NCBI GenBank assembly: GCA_023213315.1 | Contig: JAKCPI010009480.1 | Span: 62,001-126,000, forward strand | Source: Euborellia annulipes | Taxonomy: Eukaryota; Arthropoda; Insecta; Dermaptera; Anisolabididae | Length of the DNA stretch: 64,000 bases | Reading direction: 5' to 3' | Part shown: piece after piece, positions 10,073 through 23,900 of the stretch | Layout of the letters: every line of letters begins with the position of its first letter | How positions within the stretch are numbered: the first letter of the stretch is position 1 | Translations under genes and position numbers: made by a program | The notes under the pieces: model-generated | What the model saw: only the letters and a program-made list of their open reading frames with translations | Databases searched by the model: none | Told to the model about the DNA's origin: nothing

Positions 10073-12191
10073 TAAGAAAAAGCCCTAGCTGCTCTTCTCT
10101 TTAATCATCTCTACTAATAATGTGCAAAAACTAAAATAGAAATCTGTAACGTTATTATATTACTTCAATTTTCTCTATATATTTACCCCTTTGTAAATTC
10201 CTATATATTCTTTAAGATAAAATTTCAGCCACTGGAGCTACACAACACCTCCCTCAATGTCTTAAATATCGGGCAGCATCTGATAATAGTGTAATGGTTT
10301 TGTTTTTATTTATAACTTCCGAGAGTCTGAACCACAAATTTTAGTAAAAAAGTGAAGAAATACGAATCATAGAATGTTTTTATATATATAACCAAACGTA
10401 TCTTTAAAAAATAAAAAGAACATATACCAAGATAAAGTTGGACATCTTTGACTTCTACTGTAGGAGCTCGGCGATGTTTAGCCAAAAGACATGCGGCATT
10501 AAGGCTTGTTTCAACAAAATCATCAGCGAGCTGCATTAGAAGATCCTCTACCTCTTCATCTAATTGTTCTGTAGCATCTACTTCCCTTACAAGATCTTGC
10601 AATCTTGCTCTTGTCACTACCTATGATATGAAACAAATTAAGAATGATTAGCAATAAATATTTTGTTTTTTATCAACTTAAAATTTACTTGAGATTCGCT
10701 GCCAGGGGGAGGAGGAGCAGCGGCAGCCATCGCTTTAGAGGCCGTTGGTGGAGTTTGAAGTACTGAGGCCATCTGAGAGCCACCCCCGACTGCTGAAGCC
10801 TGTGATATTGTCGTAGGAGCTGGCATAGCATTCCCAACAACACTTTGTAAATTTCCCAAACCAAGAGCAGGAGAAGGGCTATTCATAGAATTCTAAAAAA
10901 ATAATAAATAAATAAAGTATTTATATAATAGAAAAGAAACTAGGTTATAATATGATAGTTTATCTATATCTTCTTTTGACCTTTCTCTTCATATCCGCAC
11001 TGTTGGGTAAACACATATAGTGATCAATATTTAGTTTATCTATAAATTTCATTAAATAGTTTTTGACCTCTATTCTTTTGAATATGATATTAATATTCAA
11101 TAAATACTTCGATTTTCTTCGAGGAATATTTAACATTTTCTTGTTGGGCCAAATGTCCCATGGCTCCCAGGAATGGACCCCGAGATCACCAGCCTATCTG
11201 GGGCATCGGTGTGCTTCTCTTTAAACAAGGTCACGGAGCCCTCGAATACACCAACAAATATTCAAAAATCTTTAAAGAAAAATTTCTCGCTTTATTCGGT
11301 TTTGTCTAGTTACGGGAATATTTTGTTTTGTTTGGTATTTATTGAATATTTATATCTTATTTAAATTGATTAATGATGAACTTCGATTCTCTCTAGAGAA
11401 ATTCAATCCAATTGCATATATAGAGAAATGTGAGTATTTGTTGGTGTTATCGATAGTCTGGTGGCCTGGTGCGAGGCACACCGATTCCCAGGATAGGCTG
11501 GAGATCCTGGGTTCAATTCCCGAGATGTTTGGTGCACCATCAAATAAACTTACTCACAAGAATTTGTTAAATATAACTCATATTTTTGTGATATAATTTA
11601 AAGAATTAAAATTTAACTATTTTTGTGATTTAATTTAACGAATTAAAATAGTTAAATTTTAATTCTTTAAATTATATCACAAAAATATTATATATTTACT
11701 TATACCAGAATAAATGGTCTTCATAATTAGAAGGTTGAATATTATATTTAATAACTTTCTATATTTGTGGTACATTTAAGAGGAAAGCCGATACCTTTCG
11801 AAATTCAAAATGCATCAGGAGGCTTTGATTTTTGGATATTTTGCTTTTAAATAAATATTTTTAAAAATATCAATTAAAGAGGGATTACATGAAGTTATAT
11901 AAGTTTTCAAAAAAACAAACTATTTTTTGTATTTTTAGAATATAAAAATGTTTTAAGTAATATCTATAAAAATAGAAGCTAAAGTTTTGCTTTTCCTCTA
12001 GTGAGTAATTATTGAAAATTGTATATATTTACAGAATCAACCTCCATATTTGTGATAGTTTGCTGTTGTATTTGTTGAACTTGTTGGACCTGGGGCTGAA
12101 CATTAACAGAAGCCGAAGAAATTACTGTTGGTGTTACAATCGTTTGGGCCTGAACGATAGTGCCAGGGCCCAAATTTGAGGGCATATCCAT
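8903..12191 (-). CDS. TAF12: TFIID/SAGA subunit TAF12 (histone-fold)
   Basis: Four coding exons on the minus strand: 12033-12191, 10689-10892, 10428-10620 and 8903-9030. All have GT-AG borders and compatible phases and give 227 residues. The N-terminal 120 residues are a Q-, P- and A-rich linker (PQVQQVQQIQQQ). The histone-fold domain covers about residues 122-185 (RLQDLVREVD, EQLDEEVEDLLMQLADDF, HRRAPTVEVKDVQL). The last exon supplies the family ending RQWNMWIPGFG and a basic tail. TAF12 pairs with TAF4 in TFIID and with ADA1 in SAGA, in the nucleus. The ATG at 12191 lies just inside an exon preceded by a pyrimidine tract and AG, so a 5' UTR exon is expected upstream. The gene is head to head with NBEAL. 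Confidence 0.96.
9995..10063. repeat. (TA)n microsatellite
   Basis: A near-pure TA dinucleotide run broken once by TTTTT, in the last intron of TAF12. CTCTGAAGATGATC just before it resembles a truncated start of the hammerhead-like core. Confidence 0.9.
11136..11300 (-). repeat. tRNA-derived SINE, family B (fragment)
   Basis: On the minus strand it contains CACCGATGCCCCAGATAGGC and GGTCCATTCC, matching the family B head seen intact at 22318-22440. It lies in a TAF12 intron. Confidence 0.55.
11455..11560 (+). repeat. tRNA-derived SINE, family B
   Basis: It reads GTGGCCTGGTGCGAGGC (A-box-like), then GGAGATCCTGGGTTCAATTC (B-box-like), then a tail toward CTCACAAGAATTTG. It is the same family as 22318-22440 and 63223-63420. 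Confidence 0.65.
11582..11690. repeat. perfect AT-rich inverted repeat
   Basis: Two arms of about 43 bases (11582-11624 and 11649-11690) are near-perfect reverse complements, beginning ATTTTTGTGATATAATTT. It would fold into a long hairpin in the TAF12 pre-mRNA. Confidence 0.75.
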
Positions 12192-12192
12192 T

Positions 12193-12939
12193 CTAAAAGT
12201 GAAAAAAAAAAATAAATATATATATATAAAGACAAAAATAGTAATGTTTGGTAAATACATACTTGAGATCAAAAGAATAAAATAAAAAAAAAAGTTTTAT
12301 CAAATATTTCCTTAATTTAATCTAATCCTGATACAGATTTCCTTTACATATTTTGACAGATTGACGAGTTGTGGTTTCTTTGACTGGCTTTGTTGCTAAT
12401 TTAAGTCTTGTAAAATGACAAACTTTGAAATTCAAATTAGTGAAATATTTTATTTTAAAGTGAAACTTTTATTTTTATATTTTAGTTTTAAATTATATTT
12501 ATGTTAGTAAATATACTAAATAGTAATTTTTGGAATTCATTTTAACTTGATTAGTAAAAGAAGTTTATCATACAAAAACAGCAAACAAACAAGTGGCTCT
12601 CTTTTTAAATTGTTAACTAAATAGTTACTAACTTAACTACAGTTACTTTTAACAACAATTAATACTTTATTAATTTGTTTTATCTTTAATTAATGACGAA
12701 TTCCAATAATTATAGGTAAACTTCTAATTATGTTTCGCTTACAAATAATTAGTAAATTTAATGAATTTCATAAAATTTCTGTTTGTAGGTTGTCAAATGC
12801 TTATAACCATGTGTTAGTGGCTTTTGCGAGTGGGTGTCAAGAGAAGGACATTTGACAAATTCCTTCTTTGGTGGCAGAAAACAAATAACACATCAGATGT
12901 CCATTATAATTCGATCATGTCTCTAAATCTTCGGACATT
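12193..12939. promoter_or_regulatory. putative divergent TAF12/NBEAL promoter region
   Basis: About 750 bases separate the TAF12 ATG (12191, minus) from the NBEAL ATG (12940, plus). No TATA box is convincing on either side. The segment is AT-rich, with a GC-richer portion at about 12800-12940 that may hold the NBEAL 5' UTR. Start sites cannot be placed from sequence. Confidence 0.4.
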
Positions 12940-14870
12940 ATGGAGAGTAAACAAGAAATCTATCATTTGTGGGTTCAATATACAACAAAGGTAAGATAAT
13001 TTTAATTCTTCACAATGACACCTCTGACAAATGTCAAAAATATTTTTTCTTCTTTTTTTTTGAAAGAATGAAGAAGTCTACTTTCGTAAATTCATCAAAG
13101 GTTTCGTGGCAATCTGGGATAATCAACTTGGGCTTGATTGGTCCCGACCGCCTGATTGGAAAACGGTTAAACATGATACAGGACCGCACCTATCTCGTCT
13201 ACCTGAAGAGCTTCTTCCTGCACTCGGGAAATTTATTTACATTGCCAAAGAACAAACAGAAAAGGTTGTTATTTATATAGTGTTCAATTTCAAGACTAAA
13301 TCCTATTCTCTAATCACTATATAAAATCCTTAAAAATGAATGATGTTATTTTACTTAAATCTATTTATTACGTTTGGAAAAAATGCTAACTCTCAGTTAT
13401 ATAAGAAATTTCACACAAAAAACTTTAGATATATAAGAAATTTCCCTTTAGAATACAATTTGTAAGATGATCATAGAGTACTTTATAGAGACTTTTCTCA
13501 AATTTCCACAAATCACCATACATTTATTATATATCTAATTTGCTAGCTTATTTTTTCATATCATTTCAGAATCTCTTGGATCAGGAAGCCCAAGACGAAC
13601 TTCATCTCTTAGTTCGTTGTTTAGTAATAATATGTCGAAATTTTGACAACATTCCCTTTATAGCATCCTGTGATTATGTGAGCCAGCTAATTGGGATTGC
13701 AGCTACCATCATACATCAAGTAATTTTATTCACTTATTATGTTATCCAATTCATTTAAATTAAATATGAATATGTTTTCTTTTTTATTTAAGGTACTAAA
13801 AATTCAAGAAAAAAGTTCCTCAAGTCCAAAATTAACAATTGAATTGTGTCATCTTCTGGAAGTTCTTTATGATCCATATTTTACTTCAAGACATATTTCT
13901 GATGGCCGCCGAGTAGACAAAGCTAAATTACCCTTACAACCAGCATTGTTACACGTTGAAGTTATACCTTTTATATATGGTGAGACTAGGCTCATTGGGA
14001 CCAGAATTTCTAGAACATTATTTTTTTTATAAACTTTTTTATTTTGATTTTAGATTGCTTCCAAATTCCCATTATAGAAAATCTTCCTGACTTGAGTTGT
14101 GAATTGCTCAATGTATTTGGAGCCATTATTTCTGGCGCTCAGGTATACGTATATCAATATATATATTAGGGTGGCAGTTATTTACCAAACTTAAAATTCT
14201 AAACGCCCCTCCCCCCCCCTCCCCCGATCATTCAATTATCACAAAAAAATAAGATTGCAATGAAAAGCCCGAAAATTCAGCGTTTAAACCTGCCAAAATG
14301 CTAATGAAGATTAGCATAAAGTGTACTTCAAAGGATTTCCACGAAAAATTTCACTTTTTAAAGAGAATCTAAATAATAGTTGATTTATGAATTTTAATCA
14401 AAATCTTTGGAGCGAATTTTGAGAAAATCAAACAAAAAAAAAAACTCAAAAAATACATCAGTAAAGTACTTGTACTTTTTGGCAGATTATGTTCAAAAGC
14501 TTCGTGTCACGACCCAGGGGGGTGCTTTACTAAAATATATATAAAATTTCAATCTCAGCAAAAAATTACCAGTACTTTGCTGATGTACTTTTTTAGTTTT
14601 TTTTTTTTTTCGATTTTCTCAAAATTCGCTCCAACGATTTTAATTAAAATTCATAAATTAACTATTTTTTAGATTCACTTTAAATTTCAGTGAAATTTTC
14701 CGTGGAAATCGTTTGAAGTACAATATATCCTATTCAACAATATATAATTTCGGCACCGTTTAAATACTTAATTTGAGGGCTTTTACCATTGCAATCATAT
14801 TTTTTTGTGATAATTGAATGATATGAGGGTAAACCGTTCAGAATTTTAAGTTTGGTAAATAAGTGCCACC

Positions 14871-14902
<32 letters not shown>

Positions 14903-17900
14903 GTTATTGATAGAATAAGTTTTGTAAAATACTTTTTCTTTTATTAGCATAATGCTCTTCGAGCGATATGCCCTGCGACTGCTAATATCGTTTTAGGAGC
15001 ATTAAGCCATCAAAATGTCACTCCCTATTTAGCTGCCGTTGCTTCACATTGTTTTGTTTTAATGACTCGAATATTAAATAGAGCACCAAGCGATCAAGTA
15101 AGTTAGTGAATTTTAAAAAATAATATTTTTCTCAAATTAATTTATTTTTTAATTTTTTTTAGAGACAAATTGAAGTAATTACTTTAATTCAACTTTTTTT
15201 TGAATTATCTGGAGATGTTGCTCAATCAGGTGCAGCTTGCAGTGCAAAATGGTGTGCGATCACAATAAAAAAATTATTAATTTCTGTGGATGTGGATTCA
15301 AGATTATGGGAAATTATTCGAGATCAACGTGCCCTTGATTTAGTCATTGTACTCCTCGAAAGTGGCCAGGTTATTTAATTTCTTTTAACTAAAACAAATT
15401 AATTGTATAAACTCGAAAATAAAAGTACATTTTTAAGGTATTATGAGGGTCAATATTAAAGGACCACACGTTTTCTCATGTGATTATTTCATTGTTTTTA
15501 TAAAAGATATTGAAAATATTTATTCTTTTTTGAACTACAAAATCTTTTCATATTTGCCTTGAAAAACAATAAGGAAGAGAAGCTTGGGAGATGCTTTAAT
15601 ATTGATCCTCACTATATTAGTACATTCTTTCGATTTTATAACAGACTCAAGACAAACGCACAAACAGACAGACCATTTTGCAAGACCCATTTTCTTGGAC
15701 TTTGACCTTCAAAATATCCATTTTCCTTAATGAATATTTTTTCATCGCATTTATTTCTCACTCTATATTTCATATTTAGTTAAGAAAAAGCAAAAATTAT
15801 ACTCTCCTAGTCTCTTTAGAAAATAAAAATATCCATTTGTGAATATTATTAATCATGTAATCTATGATTCATCATCTATTACTCATTAATGAAATGATAA
15901 GCTTTGACCATTTTCCTTATCATTATACATTATATATATAAATAAATTTTATTTTTTAAATAAACAATCAATGACACAAATAAATTTGAACGACTCCTTG
16001 AAAATCAAAATGAAGGTTTATTTGATTAACTTTAGGATATTTTGAAAATGATTGGACGGAAGTAGAATTTTTTTTTTGCCTAAAACTTGCCATTCCCATA
16101 CCTCCTTAAAAACTAAAAAAATTTGACATGTATATTCTAGAGCAGAGGTTCTCAAACTTTTTTGTCTGGTTGACCACTTGTCATGTTTTTCCGTTTTGAC
16201 TACACACCCCCTGCTTAGTTAATATAGCAATTTTGAAAATTCAAAACTTCAAATTTGTTTTGACTGATGTCTAACTATAGTGATGCGAAGTAGAAAAAAA
16301 AACAATAAAAGCCTCACATATTAATTTATATATATGTGTATATATATTAATGAAACCGAAATTAATTTACCCCAATTTAGTGGGAGGGATGATCTGGGGC
16401 TTTGATAATAAATTTATAAAAGGTCACTAGGGGGGTTTTTAAATTTTAATTAGAAGATTGGCAACTGCGCTGAAGCCTTTTCCCACTAGATATAAAGACG
16501 GAAAAGCAATTAAAAACTTTCTCGCCATATTCCATAATACTCAATAAGTAACAGGTATATCTTTTTGAAGCCAGAATAGTTGATATCCTTTTCTAAACTG
16601 TATCTTAAGTACTTCGTTAGTGCTAATTCCGATCAGTTCCGCTTGTAATATTTTATGAGATGTATTACATTAATGGATTTAAAATGTGTGGTCAAATTGT
16701 GATTATATAGCAGAGATCATATTATAACAATACTTTCTCTCTATATATTTCATATATAGGGTAAGAGAAAGTAAAAACTTAAAAAAAAATAAAATAGTTG
16801 AGTTCAAGTATCCCGTTTACATCTCACAAACCCCCAATTCTTTTTTTCGCTCCCATGGACCTCTTGTAATCACGGTCAACCTCTGGTGGTCGATATAGAC
16901 CACTTTGGAAATCACTGATCTAGAGAAATGAATTATTAGTTTCTCTAAAAAGGATATTTTAAAGATGTTTATTTTCTATAAGAAAATAAATTTATTTTTG
17001 TTTTTAAATATTAAACAAAATAATAATTTTTTTTAGCGATGGCCGTCTTTAGACTCTCAAGAAGTTGCTAGTGAATGTATTTTAACACTATCAAGAATGC
17101 TTCAAAATGATAGCCAAATTCAAAATCGAATGGAACGGCATATTGGCTACGAACGCTTGTTACAAGCCCTTCGACGTTTAGGAGAGCCTTCCCAACCACT
17201 TCTAAGATCTTTGCTTACTTTCTCAGGTCCACCTGATATCACGGTATTTTTATTTTAAATATACAAAATATTTTTAAATTTATTAATTCAATAATTTTTT
17301 TTTTAGAATCCACACGCTATCCTATTATTAGTAAGATGGCTTGTCGAATTGTCTGATATTGAACTTCAAGCATGGCTTACAAACGAATTGTACTCACTAT
17401 GTACCGGAACTCATGCCTCAAGAACAAGATCTTGTCGCGCTCATGTGGCTCTTCATGCCTGTCATGCTCTTGAGCGTCATTCCCGACTCGGTGAACACAC
17501 TATACGAGAATTAATACGTCTAGTCGAAGCTTTAGCCCATCATAGTGTCACTCCCCAAGAACTCAAACAAATAATGTTGCTCTTACGGGAAGAACCTGGA
17601 CAGGATACAGTAATATTTTTATAATTTTTATATTAATATAGATTATTCGGATAAATTTAAATGTTGATAAGTTTTTCTCTTTTTCCCATAGTTTCCTTAT
17701 CGAGTTCAACTTCTTCACGCTTTATCAGCAATTGCTCGTAAAGCCTCTTCACCTCTATCTCCAAATGCAACCCCAGGAATCAATCACGAATGCTTATGCT
17801 ATTTTGATATTCAGAGTGATAAAGGTACTATATTTAACACTGTAGCTCTTCCTTCCATAGAGCCAATGTTAATTTCGATTCAAAAGGGGTCCCCTTTGGA

Positions 17901-20900
17901 ACTTTTTATTATTACTTATGAAATTAAATTCTAGTGGTCTAAGGTGCTTTGCGAAACTAAATATATCTCGACATAAAAAAATCTTGTGTGAAAAGCCCAG
18001 TACACAACTTTCGATTACCGAAGGTAAGAGAAAGTTGTGTGCTGTGCGACCAGTCATACCAAATTTTTTTATTTCATTAATCAAATAGAGATTAACTTTT
18101 GAGTTTGAGTTTCTTCTATAATTTTTTTAAGCGAAGTTCAAAAGAAATTTATATTCTTTTTTTTTAAACTTTCACACTTTTTTCCCATTCACACTCATAT
18201 ACACACAGTCTTTTCGGCAACTTAGGACATATAAGACTTTATAGGATAACCGCTATTATGAATATATATATATATATATACTGGGGTCCAGGCATTCTTA
18301 TTTAAAATTAAATTTAAAATGTTTTTATTTTAGATGGTATTTTTGTACCTGATATTGCAAAATGGCCAGGAGCTTCATATGGATTTTCTTTTCATTGTTG
18401 GGCTCGTTTTGACGGCATCAAAGAAAATAAAAATCAAGGATATCGGCGACAATTATTTAAGTATGTAAATTGATTAACTTGATTTAAGAATTTAAATATC
18501 AAATGAAAATATCGACCTCTTTTAGTGTCTCCACATCAGCTGGTATTGGTCTGGAAGCATTTCTTCGAGCAGATGGGGCTTTAACTGTAGGCATTTCAAC
18601 GAGAAAAGAATATTTGGCAGCAGTTGCCACGCCGCCTTCAACGTCTTCAGGTTCTATTTTAGCTGATGGCCGTTGGCATGCTGTCTCTATTTGTCATCAA
18701 GCAGCTCGAAGACCTTTTGGACAAAATCAACTTTTTATACATTTAGATGGTGTTCAACGACTTCAGGCAGCCGTTAAATCTCCAGCGATGACTGATGTAA
18801 TTTCAAAATATTTTTTCTAATTTTTTTAAAATTCCCTTTTACTGTTATCATTATGATTCTGATATATATTGTAGATATTGATAGTTTTAAATTAAATTGT
18901 ATGCTGGGTATGTGAGATTGGAGTCGGGAGAAATAAACCAGCGTTATCGAACACCTATACACTTTTATTCTAAGCTTAGATGCTTAGAATAAAAGTGTAA
19001 AGGTGTTCGACAACGCTGGTTATATACTTAGATGCTTAGAATAAAAGTGTAAAGGTGTTCGACAACGATGGTTTTATTCCTCCCGACTACAATTGATAGT
19101 TTTAGTAAATGTAAAGAGAGTGTAGGATTATATAAATGGAAGAGAGAGGAGTCCATCCAATGTAGGAACCTTTGTTTAATACAATTAAATTCCATTAAAG
19201 TAAAAATTGGGGCGTTTACCTCCCCCTCCCAGGGTTCTGATTTTTTTTTTAAATTTCCTATTATTCTAAATAAAATATTTTAAAATATATCTACGGATAT
19301 ACAAATTAAAAAATTAATTAATTTAAATATCTTTTAGCAAAATTTGAGATACCTATTTGTAAGTAAATTTTAAGAAAAAAAGGTTAGACCCCGCCCCAAT
19401 AAAAATTTGAAATAAGTTACCAATTTCGGGTACTAGTACTTTACTGATCAACTTTTTTAGTTTTTCTAATTTTATCAAAAAAAAAAACAAAAAAAACAAT
19501 CGTGTTTCACCAAGATAGAAAGAATTTGGAAAAACATATTTTTAATGATGTTTTTGAAATAATATTTTATTATAGCCCTTTACCACATGTGTAATTGGAG
19601 GAATAGCACCAAGACCTACACCAATCACTAATCTTCGTACTCAAACTTCAATGCCTAGTGCTCAAGGACTTTTGCCTTCGCTTATACAACAGGTCCATTT
19701 CAATTTATTTTTATATTTTTTTATTTATTTCTAAATTCTTATCTTATTTAACTGGATTTAATCATTATTTAGGTTCCATCATATTTAACATTACCACTAC
19801 GGTCCGCACCTTTAGATCCCGCAGTAAAAGCTTTTCCAGCAGGAATGCAAGATGTTCTCTGGGGAAATCCAATTAGTATGAGAGGACAACTTGCATTTGT
19901 CGCACTTTTTCATGAATCACTTAGTTCTACTCAAGTTAAAGCTCTTTATGAAGCAGGTAATATTTTTGTATTTTTTTTTTTTTTTTTTTGAAATTATAAG
20001 TGTTTATTTTTCTCTTTCTTTTTTAGGGCCAAGTTGTGCACTTAATCTTGCAAATGATGAATCAACAGCTAGTGATCAAGCAGCTGAATTTAGTGATCTT
20101 TCAAGTAAATTAGTTTTTTGTTATTCACCAATGGCTACTAGTGAAGGTCGATGTCTTGATCTTGCTTCGCAGCATAAATATTTAGCAACTTATCGAGGAT
20201 CTCTTATAAGACTACAAAGCATAAAGGTAACTTATTAGTTTCTTAAAAGTTTATATAAAATTACATTAACTTTACCTGCCCAATCTACGGTTACTGGGTA
20301 AAGTTAAAAATTATATATATATTTTGAAATTTAAAATAAAAGATAATATTTTATAATTCTTAATTTTTCAGGAATCTCTAGTAGCTGTAGGGGGGATTCA
20401 AGCACTGTTTCCTATTTTAGAAGCAGCTTGTCATGGATCAGGCGCTGATGATCCTGATTTATCAATAGTATCACCGTCTGTTGCAAAAGAAGCAAGTATA
20501 CTTGAAGGCAATGAGAATAAAGCCGATCGTGATGATTGGGAAATTTTGCCTTCTAGTAGCTATTCAGGTAACATAAATTAATAATATAAATTTAATTTTA
20601 TATATAATTATTATATTCATTAAAAGATTTTAATTTTCAGATTGGAAACTTGAACAAAACCCGATATCAGGATTTTTAAGTTTACTAAAAAATTTAACAG
20701 TAAACGCTCCACTTCATCAGGAACAACTTGTGCGTGGTCAAGGATTACAAGTTGTTGGACATCTTCTCTCTAAGGTAGGATTTATTTATTAAATAATAAC
20801 TCCAGGGTCCAACCTCTCAATGAGGTTCTACCAGAAATACAACCATTTTAGGGATTAGCACACCCTTTAGGAGAGAGAAAAATAATAGATACCACTATGA

Positions 20901-23900
20901 TTTTTATAATTATCTCAGACTTTTATTTTTAAATTCGTCCTTTTGGGCATCGGAGACCATTTAGACCCAGGCTCTATTTATTTCCCATTGGTATCCATTT
21001 CATTTGAAATAAATTTTGTCGTATGAGACGGAATGCTAACCCGCGGTCCTTGGTACAGTGGGTGCCACAAGTGCCTGATCTACTCGAAAGAAGAGCTTTG
21101 AACTTAGGCAACTAAATTGCTTAGCTCTCCGAATTGTTTGTTATCTTAAAAGTAGCTTTTCCTCTTCAGTTGCATTAAAAAAAGATGATTTATTTTAAAA
21201 ATATTGGCTTAGTTGACTAAGCTTATTTAGTTGGCAATGCTCCACTCTCGAACAGATCAAGCACTTTTGGCACCCACTGTACAAATGGCCAGCACGCTAA
21301 CCACTACACCAATGCCCGAGGGCTACCTCGGACTTGCAAGCCCTTTTCTTTTTATTATTACGTTAAAATAAAATATTCTCCTAAGTAGGTTTCACGTGAA
21401 ACATATATAAATCATTTATAAAAATGAAATTATTTAATATATATATATATTTATATATATATATATATATGAGATTTCACTGGGTTGTAAATGAAAAAAG
21501 TATTTGAATTTCTAACTCGATATATTTCGGGTTAGAAATTCAAATATTTCTTTCATTTACAACCCAGTGAAACTTCACATATATTAAATAATTTCAGTGA
21601 GAAAATTTCATTTGAATTTAGTTTTTGACTTTTGCTTTATTATAAATATAAAAACCGTTCTGTGATTGGTCATATTTTTATTTATTTCATAAGAACAAAC
21701 AAATGAAGCGCGACTTTGATTGTTGGTGCTGCTCTCTGTAAGCTTATTTAAGAACCATCCTGGGTATTGCAACTATTAATATTTAATTGTCATCCCAAAT
21801 TAAATGACAACCTTATTTTATTTCACCATTTTGATTATTTTTATCTTCATTTATTTCTCATAATTATATTCGGATTATATTTTATTGTGAAAATAGTTTT
21901 GTTCATCATTTGTTTTACTAACAATTTTCTGACTGTTTCTTCATCTTCCAAATCACATTATCAGGTGTATATATTTATTAATTATTTTATTTATTTATTT
22001 ATTTTTTTTTTTTGTATATTTTTCAAGAGAATAATATTTAATAATAGTTATTTTAAAATATATTACTGACATTTATCATAAAAAATAAAAAATAAATTAT
22101 CAAGGAGAGAGATAATTGGTTAAATTGATGCCTGGAAAACTGCCTCTTTGAAAATGCAGTTGGGACTATCAATTTTATAGACAAACTCTTTTCAATAATT
22201 TAATATTTTTCGAGATCTATATATTTGAATATGATATTAGTATTCAAAACACCTCGAATCGGACTTTAACCAAGTCATAGATATATTTATAAAGGGAAGT
22301 GAGTTTTATTGTTGTAGGTCGAGGGTTTAGGTGGCCTGGTGCAATGGACAGCACACCGATGCCCCGGAAAGGCTGGAGATCCTGGGTTCGATTCACGGGG
22401 GCCATGGAACGTTGGGCCTCACCCATAAAAAACACTCACACTCTTTTTAAACTTTTCAATAATGTTCAATATATAAATCAACAGGATTTCTTCAATAAAT
22501 CCTTCCAAAATAAGAGATAAATAAGACTCCTGTTCCAATCAAGTTGCTCTTCTTTTTGGCGACATACTTTAAGCCCAAAATATACAAGTTATAATTTTCC
22601 TCTGACCTGTCTTCATGGAATTATTGATATTTATAAACATTTTTTTTTTTTTTTAGGCCCAAGCACAATTAATCGACGTCAATGTATTAATGGCAGCTCA
22701 ACTTCTAGCAGAATCAGCAAGAGATGCAGGCAATCAACATCTTCTGAGAGCTCTCTATCAACATCTGCTTTTCAATTTTTCAATTTGGTCCCGAGGGCCA
22801 TTTCATATACGTGTGGGACATGCTCAATATTTAGCCACTGTAATCAAGGTATGAGATAATTATAATATTTTATTATTCTTAAAGAAAAATTGAATCCCAC
22901 TCATACATTTAATTAATTAAATAATGTACCATATGTTATATTTTTAGGAGGAACGCCGAGTCCTTCGACGTCGTTATGGGATTCAATATCTTCTCGATGC
23001 AATACGCCGTTATTGTTCACGAGCTGATGCCCTAAGCGAAGAAGATGTCAAAACAGTACGCTTATCTCTCTTAGGCCTAGTCAAGTTTTATCTTCAACGC
23101 GAAGTATCAGCTAAAGAAGTTCGTGCTCTCATCGGATATATTTTAATCACATCACGTAATTTTCTATTTTTCAATTATTTACAAACCACATTTTTTTAGA
23201 TTATTAATTTTAAAGATTGGCTTAAATTAAATGATATTTTTATAAATATAATTACTAACTATTGTTGTTTTTCAGGCGACGAACCTCTTGCTTCAGAAGC
23301 TATAGAATTGCTCGCTGGTTGCTTAGAAGTTAAAATTTCATCACGTGATCAATTACATCTTCTTTTGATGGAACCTGGCGTCGTCGATCTTCTATACCTT
23401 TTAATTGTTGAACCTAATGTTAAAATTGAGCTTAAGCAAAGAATAGTTAAGGTATTTTGAATATTCCTTTAATTAATTTATATCCAATATATATATATAT
23501 ATGATTTTTTTTAGATATTTGCTATACTTCTTCGTTCTGATCGTATTTATGATAGGAGTAAAGCGAGACTACGATTACAAGTAAGTCCTAAAAAAAAATA
23601 TTTCTATATTTTTACTTTCTCTTACCCTATATATGAAATATATAGAGATAGAAAGTATTGTTGTATAATTGCTTTATTATAAGAGTACCATGGTGACATT
23701 TAGGCCTTCAGAGCTATTTCTTTTAAGGAAATTTTATTAGAAAGTTACTTTGCTTTGTTTAATAATTTATTATAAATATATTTATATATTATATGTATAT
23801 TAGGGTGGGATGCTTAAAAGGCCAAAAAATTTTTATTTTTATTTTTGCTGTAGTTCACCCTGCCATTTTGTTCTACCTAATAAGAGAAACAAAATTTATT

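Noticed and set aside
11775..11830. Possible further ribozyme motif (minus CCTGATGC..GAAAGGTATCGGC)
   Set aside because: The core is CTGATGC rather than CTGANGA and stem II does not pair. Kept only as a curiosity.
12969..13280. A 103-codon plus-strand frame starting at 12969
   Set aside because: It crosses the exon 1-intron-exon 2 boundary of NBEAL in a different frame. The spliced reading matches the NBEAL N-terminus.
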